Shown: one piece after another, positions 9,728 through 20,780 of the stretch
Layout: each line of letters starts with the position of its first letter
Numbering within the stretch: the stretch's first letter is position 1
From: Tillus elongatus
Taxonomy: Eukaryota; Arthropoda; Insecta; Coleoptera; Cleridae
Reading direction: 5' to 3'
Assembly: GCA_964006375.1 (NCBI GenBank)
Contig: OZ023265.1
Location: 156,714,547 to 156,778,546, forward strand
DNA: 64,000 nucleotides
Program-made: the position numbers and the translations under genes
The notes under the pieces: model-generated
Told to the model about the DNA's origin: nothing
The model's database searches: none
What the model saw: the letters and a program-made list of their open reading frames with translations, nothing else

Positions 9728-10617
9728 TAAAAATCGATTTAGTACGAAATCATGACAACTACAAATAAAGATATCTTACTATATTATGATAATGTGATCA
9801 AAAAATCATCAAATTGCAAATAAAATGAAATACAGATGACTGATGAGGCTTTTAAAATGTCTACGTGATGTATGTTAATATTAAACATAAAAATAGAAGT
9901 AGCCTATAATAACTAATAACAGTTAAAACAATAAAATAACTAAACAATAACAGTAATAAAGCAGACTCTATATAACGAGAAGATCGACATACATCAGCTC
10001 ATTATCTTATTACAACTCTTTTGAAAGAATAGTTAAAGTTATTTTCTTTGACTTATTCAATTAGGAAGCAGAATATCAAAGAAAGGGAAACTCATTAAAT
10101 TAGTTTGCTCATTTAAAACAAGTCAGCTATTGTCGTGTGTGCTTTTTGACTTATAAAGCTTCAAACGTAAACTGGACTTTTTTTAAGTTTTAGAAGTCAA
10201 AAAGCACACACACGACAATACCTGCCTTGTTTTAAATGAGCAAACTGATTTAATAAATTCCCCCTTTTTGGATATTCTTCTTCCTTACTAAATAAGTCAA
10301 AAAAAAATTAACTATTCTTTCAAAAAAGTTGTAATAAGATAATGAGTTGATGTATCTCGATACTTTGGTTTTACAGAATTTGCTTTATTACTGTTATTGT
10401 TTAGTTATTTAATTGTTGTACCTGTTATTATAGTTATTATAGGCTAGTTCTATTTTTATGTTAACTATTGACATACATCACATAGACATTTGAAAAGCCG
10501 CATTCGTCATCTGTGTTTCATTTCATTTTCAATTTGATCAATTCTTTGATCAAAACATCATAACATAGCAACAGATCTTTATTTGTAGTTGCCATGATAT
10601 CGTACTAATTCAATATT

Positions 10618-10660
10618 TATCTGTCTGATGATGCTGTCAAGCAGTGAAACTAGTCACAGA
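10618..10660 (+). ncRNA. Hammerhead ribozyme motif, family 2
   Basis: Stem I is TCTGT (10620-10624) with ACAGA (10656-10660). The core CTGATGA is at 10625-10631. One unpaired T follows, then stem II GCTG (10633-10636) with CAGT (10642-10645), including one G·U pair and loop TCAAG. GAAA is at 10646-10649. Stem III is the palindrome ACTAGT (10649-10654), and C at 10655 is the predicted cleavage residue. All invariant residues (CUGANGA, GAA, A15.1-U16.1, H17) are present. The short self-complementary stem III is typical of type I hammerheads that act as dimers. The extra T before stem II is not canonical. Confidence 0.6.
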
Positions 10661-10663
10661 AAC

Positions 10664-12384
10664 ATCGCGGCGGAGTGTTCGCAGGGGAGCTTTCTGTCTC
10701 CCTTGCTCTGGTGCCTAGTCGTGGACGGCCTGCTGGGGAGGCTCTCGGGAGAGGGGTGTGAGGTACAGGGCTATGCGGACGACATTGTCATCATAGTCCG
10801 AGGAAAGGTTACACAGTCAGTGTGGGAGCGCATGCAGACAGCACTGAAAGTGGTGGAAGGGTGGACGGTTGGCCAAGGGCTCGGGGTGAGCCCCGAGAAA
10901 CCAACCGTCATACCGTTTACGAGGAGGAGGAAGTATGATAGCCACAGTTCTCCCACTCTATACGGTAGGAACATTTCAATGGCCAGGGAGGTTAAATATA
11001 TTGGGGTCGTATTTGACTAAGCTAACCTGGAATGGTCACGTTGAAAAAATACTGCGTAAGGCAGTCATGACCTTAGCCGTCACTAGGCGGCTATATGGAA
11101 AAACGTGGGGACTAAGACCTAGCATGGCCCACTGTCTGTACACAAGGGTGGTCAGACCATCGTTAACATACACGGCATTGGTCTGGTGGCCTAAAAACTA
11201 GGCAAGATCCAAAGTATGGCTTGCCTAGGCATCACAGGGGCCATGTTTTTAACCCAAACAGCCGCCATGGAGGTGTTGCTGGATTTACCCCACCCCCCTT
11301 ACACTTAGTTATTATGGGGGAGGCCAGGCTAGGACTATACAGACTAGCCTGAAATGGTAGACTGAGAATTAACCCAGGCTTCAGGGGCCACTGCAACGTT
11401 CAGGAGATCGTGAAGGAGCCCATGCTTGAAATGAGGTCAGACGTCGCGAGCCCGCGAATCTGCAGAAAAAACAACTTTACAGTAGAGATCCCCGACCGCG
11501 AGGCATGACAGGACGAGACGTATGGCATACCACGGGGCGAGCTCGTCTGGTTCACGGACGGATCCGGCCGCGATCGTGCGACGGGAGCAGGTGTTTATTC
11601 GGAAGGACCGAGGGTAAGTCATTGTATCTCCCTCGGAGCCCATGCAACGGTCTTTCAGGCCAAAATCTACGGTATTCTGCACTATGTGCAGGAGAACAAG
11701 AAGGGGGTACACCAACAAGCGGATACTCATAGCCACAGACAGCCAGACAACCCTTAAGGCCCTATGTATCCCACGGATGGATTCCTGGCTGGTGAGTGAG
11801 TGCCGAGACGGGACAAGCGACCATGCTGGGCAGAATGAAGTCACCCTCGTGTAGGTGCCGGATCACTCGGGGGTCAAACGCAATGAAGAAGCTGACACTA
11901 TCGCGAAGAGAGGGTCAGCAGAACCATTTATGGGACCAGCACCGGCTCTGGGCGTGAAAAAGAGCACTGCCAGGGGAGCCATTAATCCTGGGTCAGAAAC
12001 CAACACAAGGTGTACTGGGCAGACTGTCCAGGGCTCAGACATGGGAAGTCAATAATTGACGAACCCAGTTCAAAGATAGCTGTGGAGCTGCTAAATCTTA
12101 GCAGAGGAGAGCTCAGAAACATAACAGGTCTCTTGACGGGACACATAGCCGTCAAGGAAAGCCTACATAAAATGGGGCGGTTCGAGGGGGACCACACATG
12201 CAGACTCTGCCGCGAGGGGGAGGAATCAGCCCAGCACATCTTGTGCGAGTGTAAAACTCTGGACCGCAAAAGACAACTGATCTACGGTCAGTCTAGACCG
12301 GAGACAGAGCATGATAAAACTTCACCCTACCAATCGCTGTGCAGACTTGTTCAAGGCACAGTGATTCTGGAATGGGTGGAGTAA
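10664..12384 (+). pseudogene. LINE reverse transcriptase / RNase H polyprotein
   Basis: In order: QGSFLSPLLW (RT palm), GYADDIVII (catalytic YADD, in the frame of 10628-11020), a frameshift near 11015, then KLTWNGHVEKILRK and VRPSLTYTALVWW (RT thumb, 10935-11201). RNase H follows with LVWFTDGSG (about 11545-11575), then ATVFQAKIYGIL, ATDSQTTLKAL and a histidine-containing VPDHSGVKRNEEADTIAK. At the end is CRLCREGEESAQHILCEC (a CCHC-like motif, about 12195-12255). At least four frameshifts and several stops kill it. An RNase H domain is usual in the LOA and I groups; clade assignment needs a tree. Confidence 0.85.
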
Positions 12385-12475
12385 AAAGACTAAGTGCACG
12401 CACAATAAACCAAAGGTTGCAGTGCTATCGGGGCTGCAAAGCCGCGGACGACGCCTGAGGGAGGAAAAAAACTGT
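10664..12475 (+). mobile_element. Non-LTR retrotransposon, 5'-truncated, with RNase H (LOA/I/R1-like)
   Basis: This is the 3' part of a LINE, starting inside the reverse transcriptase just before the QG…LSPLLW motif. It continues through the RNase H domain and a C-terminal cysteine motif to a 3' UTR. It is GC-rich compared with its surroundings. The 5' part is absent: the hammerhead palindrome lies immediately upstream and no LINE sequence is seen before that. Sister fragments occur at 3727-3842 and 49388-50560. Confidence 0.85.
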
Positions 12476-13261
12476 GTAGTGTGCAGCAATTATATTATCT
12501 ACAACTATAAGTGTTCTTTGTTTAATTTTCAATATTTTCTGATTTTCGTTTACTTATTTATATTTCTGTCTCTTTCCTGTTACCTAACTCAGCCAATCAA
12601 CGCACTCTTTCTTTATTATTTGCGGTCCTGACGGAATTAATTCACGGCATTTCAGAAATAACATATATTTGTAAGCAAGGAAAAGAGCATCAAAAATGAA
12701 GAATGATGTAAAACGGTGTGACTATTGTGGTGCTTAAACTACTTACTTTTGTTAAAAAGAAAACGACGTAATGCTTGAAGCCACAGTAAAATAATTTGTA
12801 AAAAAATAGGGAAGTGGATGCCATGATCTAACGTGCGATCGGAAAATAAACTCGGTCAATGGGCTAATGGATAATTAACCGCAGTCCAAATAATCACGAA
12901 CAACCAAATAATATTTTACACAAAAAAAATAATCTCGGATTCATGTCGTCGCACTGCTACTGAGAATCTTTTTCTCCCATATATGAATGTTTTTGGAATT
13001 GAATATTACCCATAGAGTCTTCATCTATATAAATAAAAGTTAAATGCTGTTCGTTGGTAAGATTTAAGAACGGCAAGACCGATTTGGCTAATTTTATTTT
13101 AAAAATGTTCGTAATAGTCTGAATAAGGTTCTTATCGAAAGAAATATCAGAAAATTTGCCGAAAATAAGAAAATTCTGGAAAGACTGTAAGGGCCTTTTT
13201 CTCCGATTTCTATCGCCACGTACGCTACTCTCGTTTGACATATTAGCAAATTTTTCGTAAA
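12476..13261. other. No gene; one short segment shared with 18971-19031
   Basis: AT-rich. At 12791-12852 about 60 bp (with GGGAAGTGG and CCATGATCTAACGTGCGA) match 18971-19031 almost exactly. A minus-strand open stretch at 12957-13241 overlaps R-like sequence and has no recognisable domain. Confidence 0.5.
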
Positions 13262-14330
13262 ATGAAAATCACACCGACAACTTAAAGAGTAATGGGCTGA
13301 TTTTGATGAAATTCGGTAGGTACCTTCCTTTTGTAAGTGTCTTGGATAAGTTCGTTAGCCAGAAAAATCCGACCAGTTTTTCCTGGAAAATTTTGGGTTT
13401 TATTTCGGAAAAATTTTGTATCTCCGAAAATAACATTACAACTAATTTGGCATACATGTTTCTACTATCCAACTTACTCTACTTTGAAATAAAACAGTTA
13501 TAGGCATTTGAAGAAGAAAAAATTGGGTGCCACTGGTGATCAAAGGAAAGCACAAGAACAAAATATGTTGTGTGGTTAGCAATACCAATTGAATACTACA
13601 TACAACTGTTAAGTTTTTTGGGCGCAAAAAAGTCAAGAAATAGCAGAAAAACTATTTTGAGAATTTTATAATTTTTCTCCTTAAAACATCCAAGTCCCGA
13701 TTTGAAACGTCAAAATTTGCAATTTTCAGGCAAATAATCTGAAACAAATACGCATTGTCCAGAAGAAATATGATCATACGTGTGTTTCACACAGCCTTAG
13801 GTTTCAGCTTCAACCATCATTGTACTTCATTTTACTAAAACGTTGTCGGAAAATCCATTTCAAATAGATCCTTTTTCTGATGCTTTGGCAGTAGTTTCAG
13901 CTATAGAGTTTATGGTTTAATAGTCTATATTTTAGCAAACTTTCGTAGACTTATGAATTTTGATAAGACTTCTTCAAATGCGTGCCACTAAAACCCCTAA
14001 AACCCATATACAGGGTAAGTTTCAGTTTTTGTCTGTTTACACATATACAGGATGACGCATTTCTACGGAAAAACTCAATATTGTTGTTTATATACAAGAT
14101 GCGAGCAAAAATTGTATACAGACGTTGGTGATACATTTCTTTCTTTTTTTAATAGAACACCCCTTATTATTGCATGTTTCGATTTTCCATTGAATTAGAA
14201 TGAAAGTCTGTAAGGAAAAAAAAATATATCCTTCATCGTTTTTGGCAGATTGCACAAACACATATCGCAAATTGTAAAAAGGCGTTTGTTCCAATAGAGA
14301 GCTGAGCTCTATGGAAATGACGCATTCAGA
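13262..14330 (+). repeat. Dispersed repeat R, copy 3
   Basis: It holds the CACACCGACAACTTAAAG block, then CTTTTGTAAGTGTCTTGGATAAG, CGTCAAAATTTGCAATTTTC, ACCATCATTGTACTTCATTTT, GCTTTGGCAGTAG and CTTCTTCAAATGCGTGC, and the tail with ATACAGGATGACGCATTTC and GACGTTGGTGATAC. No (TA)n tract is present, so the repeat exists without its microsatellite. Confidence 0.65.
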
Positions 14331-14640
14331 GAGCTTTTTGTTTGTATTCCTCGTCGAAAAATCGAGCTCCCGTACACAGGCGCTCTCAAATAGTGGCCGA
14401 TTTTGGAAAGTTTTCGCAGAAATGTTTTTATTGCTTCCGTAAAATTCATTTTTTGTAACATTTTTGTGAAATGTTGGTAATCAATAATAAATGTTTCGTA
14501 AGTTATTGTAAATAGAAGTGGTCGAATTTTTGTGAAAAATATGATATAGTGTAACATCACTGAAGGGATTTTCGGCCAAAAAATTGTGAATTTTGTAAAA
14601 TAAATTTTCGCAAAATTTCATAAAAATTTTGTCATAATGC
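14331..14640. other. No recognisable feature
   Basis: AT-rich stretch without a supported feature. Confidence 0.4.
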
Positions 14641-14930
14641 TGTTTGTCATTAATTATATCTTAGCAGGTGTGTAAATAGCTGGAAGAGGTTCATTGGCCA
14701 GGAAAATCGGACCAGTTTTTTCTGGAACTTCGTAAGTTTATTTTCGGAGAATAATTGTACTTTTTGAAACAATAAAGCTATTTTAATGAAATGTGATACA
14801 TTGTTACTACTATCAAGTTATACTACCAACCAAATGTCCTTTTAAAAACAATACATATTTGACATTAAAAGCATTATTACAAAAATTCGCTACCATAAAA
14901 CACTTGCTGCGTTCAGATTTTTGAAATATG
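14641..14930 (-). repeat. M-related repeat, minus orientation
   Basis: It ends in CGCTACCATAAAACACTTGCTGCG near 14888-14911 and matches, inverted, the sequence at about 27085-27350 (shared CCTGGCCAA… and AGCTATTTACACACCTGC, inverted here). It is a variant of the M family. Confidence 0.6.
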
Positions 14931-15164
14931 GACAGGACAACATCTGTCGGGTCAGGTAGTCTGTAAATATACATTCATTCAGAAGCAGTTGATCTGTGAT
15001 TCTGCTTCTTTCTAAACGTATGGCAACATTGTAGTCTCCCTGGAAGATTAGCTGCTAAAAATTCTGCACAGATGTAAAGTAATACCGATTGGGATCTTTG
15101 TCCTAAAATATTCCCAAAATGGAGGATCTTCTTGAAATAATTCCAGGATTATCTTTTACACGAA

Positions 15165-15350
15165 CTAAAATAAATACTCAGTGAAGATTGGAACCTGTTG
15201 ATGAGCACTGATAGGTACACTTGGAGAACCCCAATCACCACAGCACATATTTTAAAGACCTGACGATCGTTTCACTAACAAATTTGTCGTCATCAGAGGA
15301 TTAAAAATTATTTTTTGTTAGTGAAACGTTCGTCAGGTCTTTAAAAAGAT
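15165..15350 (-). repeat. Repeat P with hammerhead-like motif, copy 1, plus an inverted partial copy
   Basis: The minus strand of 15170-15300 matches 62325-62450: the hammerhead-like block, then CAGGTCTTTAAAA, then CAGTGCTCATCAACAGG and CCAATCTTCACTGAGT. At 15315-15345 a partial inverted copy of the hammerhead 3' half follows (GTTAGTGAAACGTTCGTCAGG) without the CTGATGA part. Confidence 0.65.
15259..15299 (-). ncRNA. Hammerhead-like motif, family 3
   Basis: On the minus strand: stem I CCT / AGG (only 3 bp), the core CTGATGA (15296-15290), an imperfect stem II (ACAAA / TTTGT with unpaired bases beside it), GAAA, stem III ACG-AT-CGT, and C as cleavage residue (15262). The core is complete but stems I and II are weak. 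The conserved sister at 62325-62366 supports the pattern. Confidence 0.4.
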
Positions 15351-15515
15351 GTGTTGTCATGTGTACCTACAACGTCCACTACTTGTTTGGGGCTATATTT
15401 TTTGCAGGGCCTAAAATATGTTATGTTGAAAGAGAAAAGCCAGTTTCACCTAATCTCTGATAACTATTTTTGAATAATTTGTAATCCAGCTCTCTTCTAT
15501 TCGAATGCTTAAAAA
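15351..15515. other. No recognisable feature
   Basis: Short AT-rich stretch. Confidence 0.3.
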
Positions 15516-15833
15516 ATCGAGACGCAGTAAGTGCGTTTTGGTAGCGAATTTTCATTAAATGCTTCAAAATTCAATAACTCAATTTGCTATTAACCTAAGG
15601 TTCGTCGGCTAGGAATCGAGTTTTTTCGGAAACATTTTAGGTTTATTTTCGGAAAATTGGTGTACATTTTCAGGCAAGTTATTTTGATAAAATATGGTAC
15701 ATTGTCTCTACTATATATGTTATACCGGGTGACCAAACTGATGTCTGCTTGCATTAAAGAGACATATTTGCTATTAAAAACATTTTTATGAAAATTCACT
15801 TCCATAACGCACTTGCTGCCTCCCGACTTTTGA
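15516..15833. mobile_element. M repeat (MITE-like), copy 1
   Basis: Both ends are present: CGAGACGCAGTAAGTGCG at the left and CGCACTTGCTGCCTCCCG at the right. The body is as in the other copies. An 88-codon open stretch on the minus strand spans it and is not a gene. Confidence 0.8.
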
Positions 15834-16532
<699 letters not shown>

Positions 16533-17344
16533 CCCAATTAGATGAGGATCGCAGACTCATGGAGGGTTCTGTCTCCGTGGATATCCAAAAAATATTAGAC
16601 TGGGGAAGTAGAAATCTTGTACAATTCAACCCCACTAAATCTCAGTCTTGATTTCTTTCTCACAAGAGATACACCAGCGCTAGACCCATCACAATGAACA
16701 ACCAAGTTATTCAAAGTAATGAGTCCTTTTCTCTTGTTGGCATTTCTGTGGATCGAAATCTTAATTGGCAGCAACATGTCGCATCAATTGCAGAAGCGGC
16801 TGCTAAGAAATTAGGTTTCCTCTTCCGGTCTCGCAAATACTTTTCACCAGCTAATCTCTATACCTTATATACTTCACAAATAAGGCCAAACCTCGAATAC
16901 TGCTCCCACATCTGGGGTGCCGCTGCCGCTTCTACACTCGCTATCCTGGACTCCATTCAAAAGAGAGCTATACGTCTCATCGGTGACCCTACCCTCACCC
17001 AAATGCTGCCATCCCTTGTCCACCGACGTGCCGTTGGTGACCTCTCTCTCTTTTATAGATATCTGCACGGGCACTGCTCAGAGGAGCTTTCCTCCATAGT
17101 TCCCCCACCTGCTGCCCCCAACAGATCTACCAGGGGAACAGAGCGAATGCACCCTTTTACTGTCCAGGTCACCAGACATAGAACATATTGTTATGCCCGC
17201 TCTTTTGTCCGGGGACTTCCAAGTTGTGGAATTCCTTACCGGCACAGGTTTTTCCTTCTCCCCCGAACCTCCAAACCTTCAAGTCCAGAATTAACAAGCT
17301 GCCTCTTTCCTCCTTGTCAACACCCACGGTACGATAGTATTTAG
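16533..17344 (+). pseudogene. Reverse transcriptase C-terminal region, LINE L copy 1
   Basis: The reading frame starts with DEDRRLMEGSVSVDIQKIL, has a stop where the sister copies read CFLSHKR, then is open from 16694 (MNNQVIQSNESFSLVG) for 216 codons. It contains the thumb and C-terminal region: SVDRNLNWQQHV, QIRPNLEYCSHIWGAAA, ILDSIQKRAIRLIGDP, VGDLSLFYRYLHGHC. A frameshift near 17210 changes the usual PRTSKLWNSLP ending. The catalytic motifs (YADD) lie upstream and are missing. Confidence 0.9.
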
Positions 17345-17388
17345 GCTGTAAGCCCTCGTGGTGTGTTGTTGAAATTAAAAAAAAAATC
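16533..17388 (+). mobile_element. LINE family L, copy 1 (3' end fragment)
   Basis: A 5'-truncated copy of the CR1/jockey-type LINE whose longer copies lie at 55747-58725 and 60138-62237. Similarity starts at CCAATTAGATGAGGATCGC (16535) and ends with the family 3' end GTTGTTGAAATT followed by an A-run (about 17380). The ATT tail of the 62-kb copy is absent. Confidence 0.9.
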
Positions 17389-17489
17389 TCACTGGAGATA
17401 GTCTTTGAGATCTCAGTGTGTTCAACCTTAGAACAGATCTCCCGTAGGTCAGCATTTTAGGCAAAGCTGAACATTATATAACCTAAAAA

Positions 17490-17604
17490 GTCAGGACGCA
17501 GCAAGTGCGTTATGGTAATGAATTTTCATAGAAATGATCTGGCACCAAATATTTTTACATTAAAGGCTTAACTTTTTTTAAATCTAGGGATATAAATTTT
17601 GGTA
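17490..17604 (+). repeat. M-repeat left end
   Basis: It begins GGACGCAGCAAGTGCGTTATGG. The body differs from the main M copies and matches 1222-1330. It is cut by mariner D at 17605. Confidence 0.65.
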
Positions 17605-17606
17605 TA

Positions 17607-18805
17607 CAGTATGTCCCAAACTGGATGGGAATGTATTGCTATCTTCGTTATTATCAGAGATAGGGAGACGGTAAAATTAGCAATGTTTTGTAGAATGTTA
17701 TGCTCGTTCCAAATATTACTTGTGTTTTTCCCTGCCTCTATTCGTTTTCGAGTTATTTTGAAAAACACATTGTCGATTTCTTTTTTCTGCAATATTTAAG
17801 TAGGCATTAATATGACATGTCTAAGACTTGCACATTATCAGGACACTTTTTACAGAGTAATATTTTTGTGCTATTCTCAACTTTGGATTGTCATTTGTTT
17901 TTGAGCTACAGGTATTAACGTTTGTTTTTATTATGGCAGCCATATTGGATTCTTTCCTCATGTGATAGCCTGTGAAAAGAGCTTTACAACGATGTAAAAC
18001 ATGCTTGAGAAATCTCGTAATTGCACTGACAATTTTGAGAAAAACCGTTTTGAGGATAGTAGGCTAAGAAATCCAATACCAGAAAACAAATGACAAAACA
18101 AAGTGTTCAAAAAGCAGTAGGCCGTGGAGTCTAACAATAAACTTCTACTTTTAACATAATTTTCCGTAATGATTCACAATAAGAAAATATTGTGATTTAA
18201 CTTACAATACTTAATTAGGTAATAATGCTAGGTAATATTATGTGAAGCAGGTTAATAACGAAACCCGGCAGTAACAAATAGAAACTTAAACTCAGCAAAA
18301 CAACAAATTTAGAAACGGCGCTCAACAAATATTAAAGTAGGAACTTAAAAATACACTAAATAGAAAATTTTCAATATCGTCACCGTTTTGTTCAATGCAC
18401 ACCTTTTTGAAACATGCCTGCAAACTCTCGTGAGGATGTTTTGGTTAATATGATTTGTAGCTTCCGTAATTCTGTTTCGTAATTCATTGATATTTTGTGG
18501 TCGATCGAATTTATACACATCATTCTTCCGAGTACCCTAAAAATGTACCCCCATGGGTGTTATATCAGGACTTCGAGCACATCAATGAACCAGCCCATTG
18601 TTACAAATGACACGATTATTAAAATTTTGATACAAAAATTCTTTGACGATCCAAGCTTTGTGAGCTGGACAACCGTCTTGTTAGTACCAAATCTCATCCA
18701 AATTATCATGAACTCTTCTAATTGTTGGTAAGATATCATTTCTCAATAGATTAGGAATCCTTTCCCCAGTTAAATTATTTTCAAAAAAGAACGGACCAAC
18801 AAAGG
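17607..18805 (-). mobile_element. Mariner family D (one end present, transposase 5' end lost)
   Basis: One end is seen at 17607 (CAGTATGTCCCAAACTGG, a mariner-like terminus) with TA just outside it. The transposase 3' part lies on the minus strand at 18365-18800. The opposite end is replaced at about 18806 by tandem repeats. Confidence 0.65.
18365..18800 (-). pseudogene. Tc1/mariner-type transposase, C-terminal part (mariner D)
   Basis: On the minus strand, with stops, it reads PLLVRSFFENNLTGERIPNL at the start. Then come QDGCPAHKAW (second catalytic aspartate in QDG), SPDITPMG (third catalytic position of the SPDLTPLD type), and YKFDRPQNINELRNRI near the C-terminus. The N-terminal DNA-binding part and first aspartate are missing. 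The family differs from mariners A, B and C. Confidence 0.75.
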
Positions 18806-19735
18806 TTGCCAAATTCGACATATTTAAACTAAAACTTTAGAGCTGGGATTTTGTTTATTTGCATATTATTATAGGGAAATTATTCGTGCATTTGAATGTT
18901 GTCTAGTTTGATAGATTTAAACTAAACTCAAAATCAGGAATTTTATTTGTTTGAATATTATGTAGAAAAATTATTTGTAAAAAAAATAGGGAAGTGGTTA
19001 CCATGATCTAACGTGCGAACGGAAAATAAACTTCGTTCAGATGTTGCCAAAATTGATATACTAGAATTGAGATTAAGGCCTGAAATTCTATTTGTTGGTA
19101 TATTAGTTAATGAAACTATCTGTGAACTGAAAATGTTACCAGACTTGAAACCAGTAGTCCTATTTGCTCATATGTCATTTAATAAATGTATTTGTGCATT
19201 TAAATGTTTACAAATTTAATATGGTTAGACCATAACCTGAAATCTGGAATTTTATCTGTTTGTTAGGTAAAGAAATTTTTTTTACATTTTAAACGTTGCC
19301 AAAGTTGATATGTTTAAACTAAACTTAAACCCTGGAATTTTAGTTGCTGGCATATTATATGGAAAAATTATTTGTGCATTTAAATATGATACATTTAAAC
19401 TGAAACTTGAAATCTTGACTGTTATTTGTTTGCATATTATGCAGAAAAATTGTTTGTGCGTTCAGATGTTGCCAAATTTGATAGATTGAGACTAAAACTT
19501 AAAGCCTGAAATTTTATTTGTTTTTGTGTATTATTTAAAGAAATTACTTCCGCATCTGAAAAGTTGCCAAATTTAACGATACTTAAACTGAAACTTAAAA
19601 TCAGAAACGTTACTAGCTCATGCAGTATTTAATGAAATTAATTTCATTAGAAAACAGAAATCTTGTTCCCACTTAATGATATTTAAACTGAAACTCGGAA
19701 TCGGGAAGGTTACTAGCTTGTGAATTATTTAATGA
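18806..19735. repeat. Degenerate tandem repeat, period about 86-94 bp
   Basis: The motif GTTGCCAAATTTGATA… followed by TTTAAACTAAAACTT recurs at about 18808, 18898, 19042, 19295, 19381, 19469, 19563 and 19667. Spacings are mostly 86-94 bp, and longer where the 60-bp segment at 18971-19031 is inserted. Units are strongly diverged. Confidence 0.75.
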
Positions 19736-20780
19736 AAGCATCTAAATCTGAATTATGAAGCCGAAATATGTAGCTCTCTATAATGTAATCTAAATTTGAA
19801 CCATGTAAACAGAATTATGTAGCCCTTCATAATACCATTTAAATCTGAATCATTAAAACAGGAATACAGGCTCATTATAATATAATTTAAATTTGAATCG
19901 TGAAACCAAAATTCTATAGCTCTTTATAATATAATTTAAATCTGAATCGTGAGACCAGAAATATGTGGCTAATTATAATATGAATCATGAAACCAGAAGT
20001 ATATAGCTTATTATAATATGATTGAAATCTGAATCATGAAATCGGAATTATGTAGCTCTTTATAATATTATTTAAATTTTAATCCTGAAACCAGAATTAT
20101 GTAGCTCTTTATAATATAATTTAAATTTGAATCGTGAAACCAGAATTATGTAGCTCTTTATAATATAATTTAAATCTGAATCGTGAAACCAGAATTATGT
20201 AGCTCTTTATATTATAATTTAAATCTGAATCGTGAAACCATAATTATGGAGCTCTTTATAATATAACTTAAATCCGAATCGCGAAACCAGAATTATGTAG
20301 CTCTTTATAATATAACTTAAATCTGAATCGTGAAACCAGAATTATGTAGCTCTTTATAATATAATTTAAATCCGAATCATGAAACCAGAAGTATGTAGCT
20401 CTTTACAATACGAATCAAATCTGAATCGTGGAACCACAAGTATGTAGCTCTTTATGATATAATTTAAATTTGAATCGTGAAACCAGAAACATGTAGCTCT
20501 TTACAATACGATTTAAATCTGAATCTTGAAACCCGGTGCATGTAGCTCTTTACAACATAATTTTGAATCTGTAACTTGAAAACCGAAGGTCCGTAGCTCT
20601 ATATAAGATAATTTGAATCTGAAACTTGGAATCAACAGTATCTAGTATTGCATAATACAATTTTGAACCTTAAACGTGAAACTAGAAATATCCAGCTCTA
20701 CTTTATGTAATTTAAACCTGAATCTTACAACTGAAGGTATGTAATTCCATTTCTGTGTAATATTGAAACTAACATGAAGT
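19736..20780. repeat. Tandem repeat, period 49 bp (about 20 units)
   Basis: The unit contains TTTAAATCTGAATCGTGAAA, CCAGAATTATGTAGCTC and TTTATAATATAA. Neighbouring GTAGCTC motifs at 20101 and 20150 give a 49-bp period. Units near 20050-20350 are almost identical, and both edges are diverged. The TTTAAA(T)CTGAA…TGAAA core is also in the 88-bp repeat to the left, so the two arrays may share an origin. Confidence 0.9.

Larger units (their letters stand above)
9684..10663. repeat. 980-bp palindrome of a hammerhead-bearing element
   Basis: Two arms of about 470 bp are inverted copies of each other around a short centre near 10165-10190. The outer ends GTTTCTGTGACTAG (9684) and CTAGTCACAGAAAC (to 10663) match exactly. 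Further in, TGTCGTGTGTGCTTTTTGAC is matched by its complement. The arms differ at scattered positions, so the palindrome is not recent. There is no ORF of known type. The right arm ends exactly where LINE coding sequence resumes. Each outer end holds a hammerhead motif (one good, one decayed). No target duplication was found. Confidence 0.85.

Noticed and set aside
9840..9875. CTGATGAGG in the left palindrome arm as a hammerhead core
   Set aside because: No GAAA and no pairing stems follow within a reasonable distance.
15315..15345. A further hammerhead on the plus strand
   Set aside because: GTTAGTGAAACGTTCGTCAGG is present but the CTGANGA half is missing.
19736..20780. A CRISPR-like array
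   Set aside because: The 49-bp units follow each other without spacers and the genome is animal.
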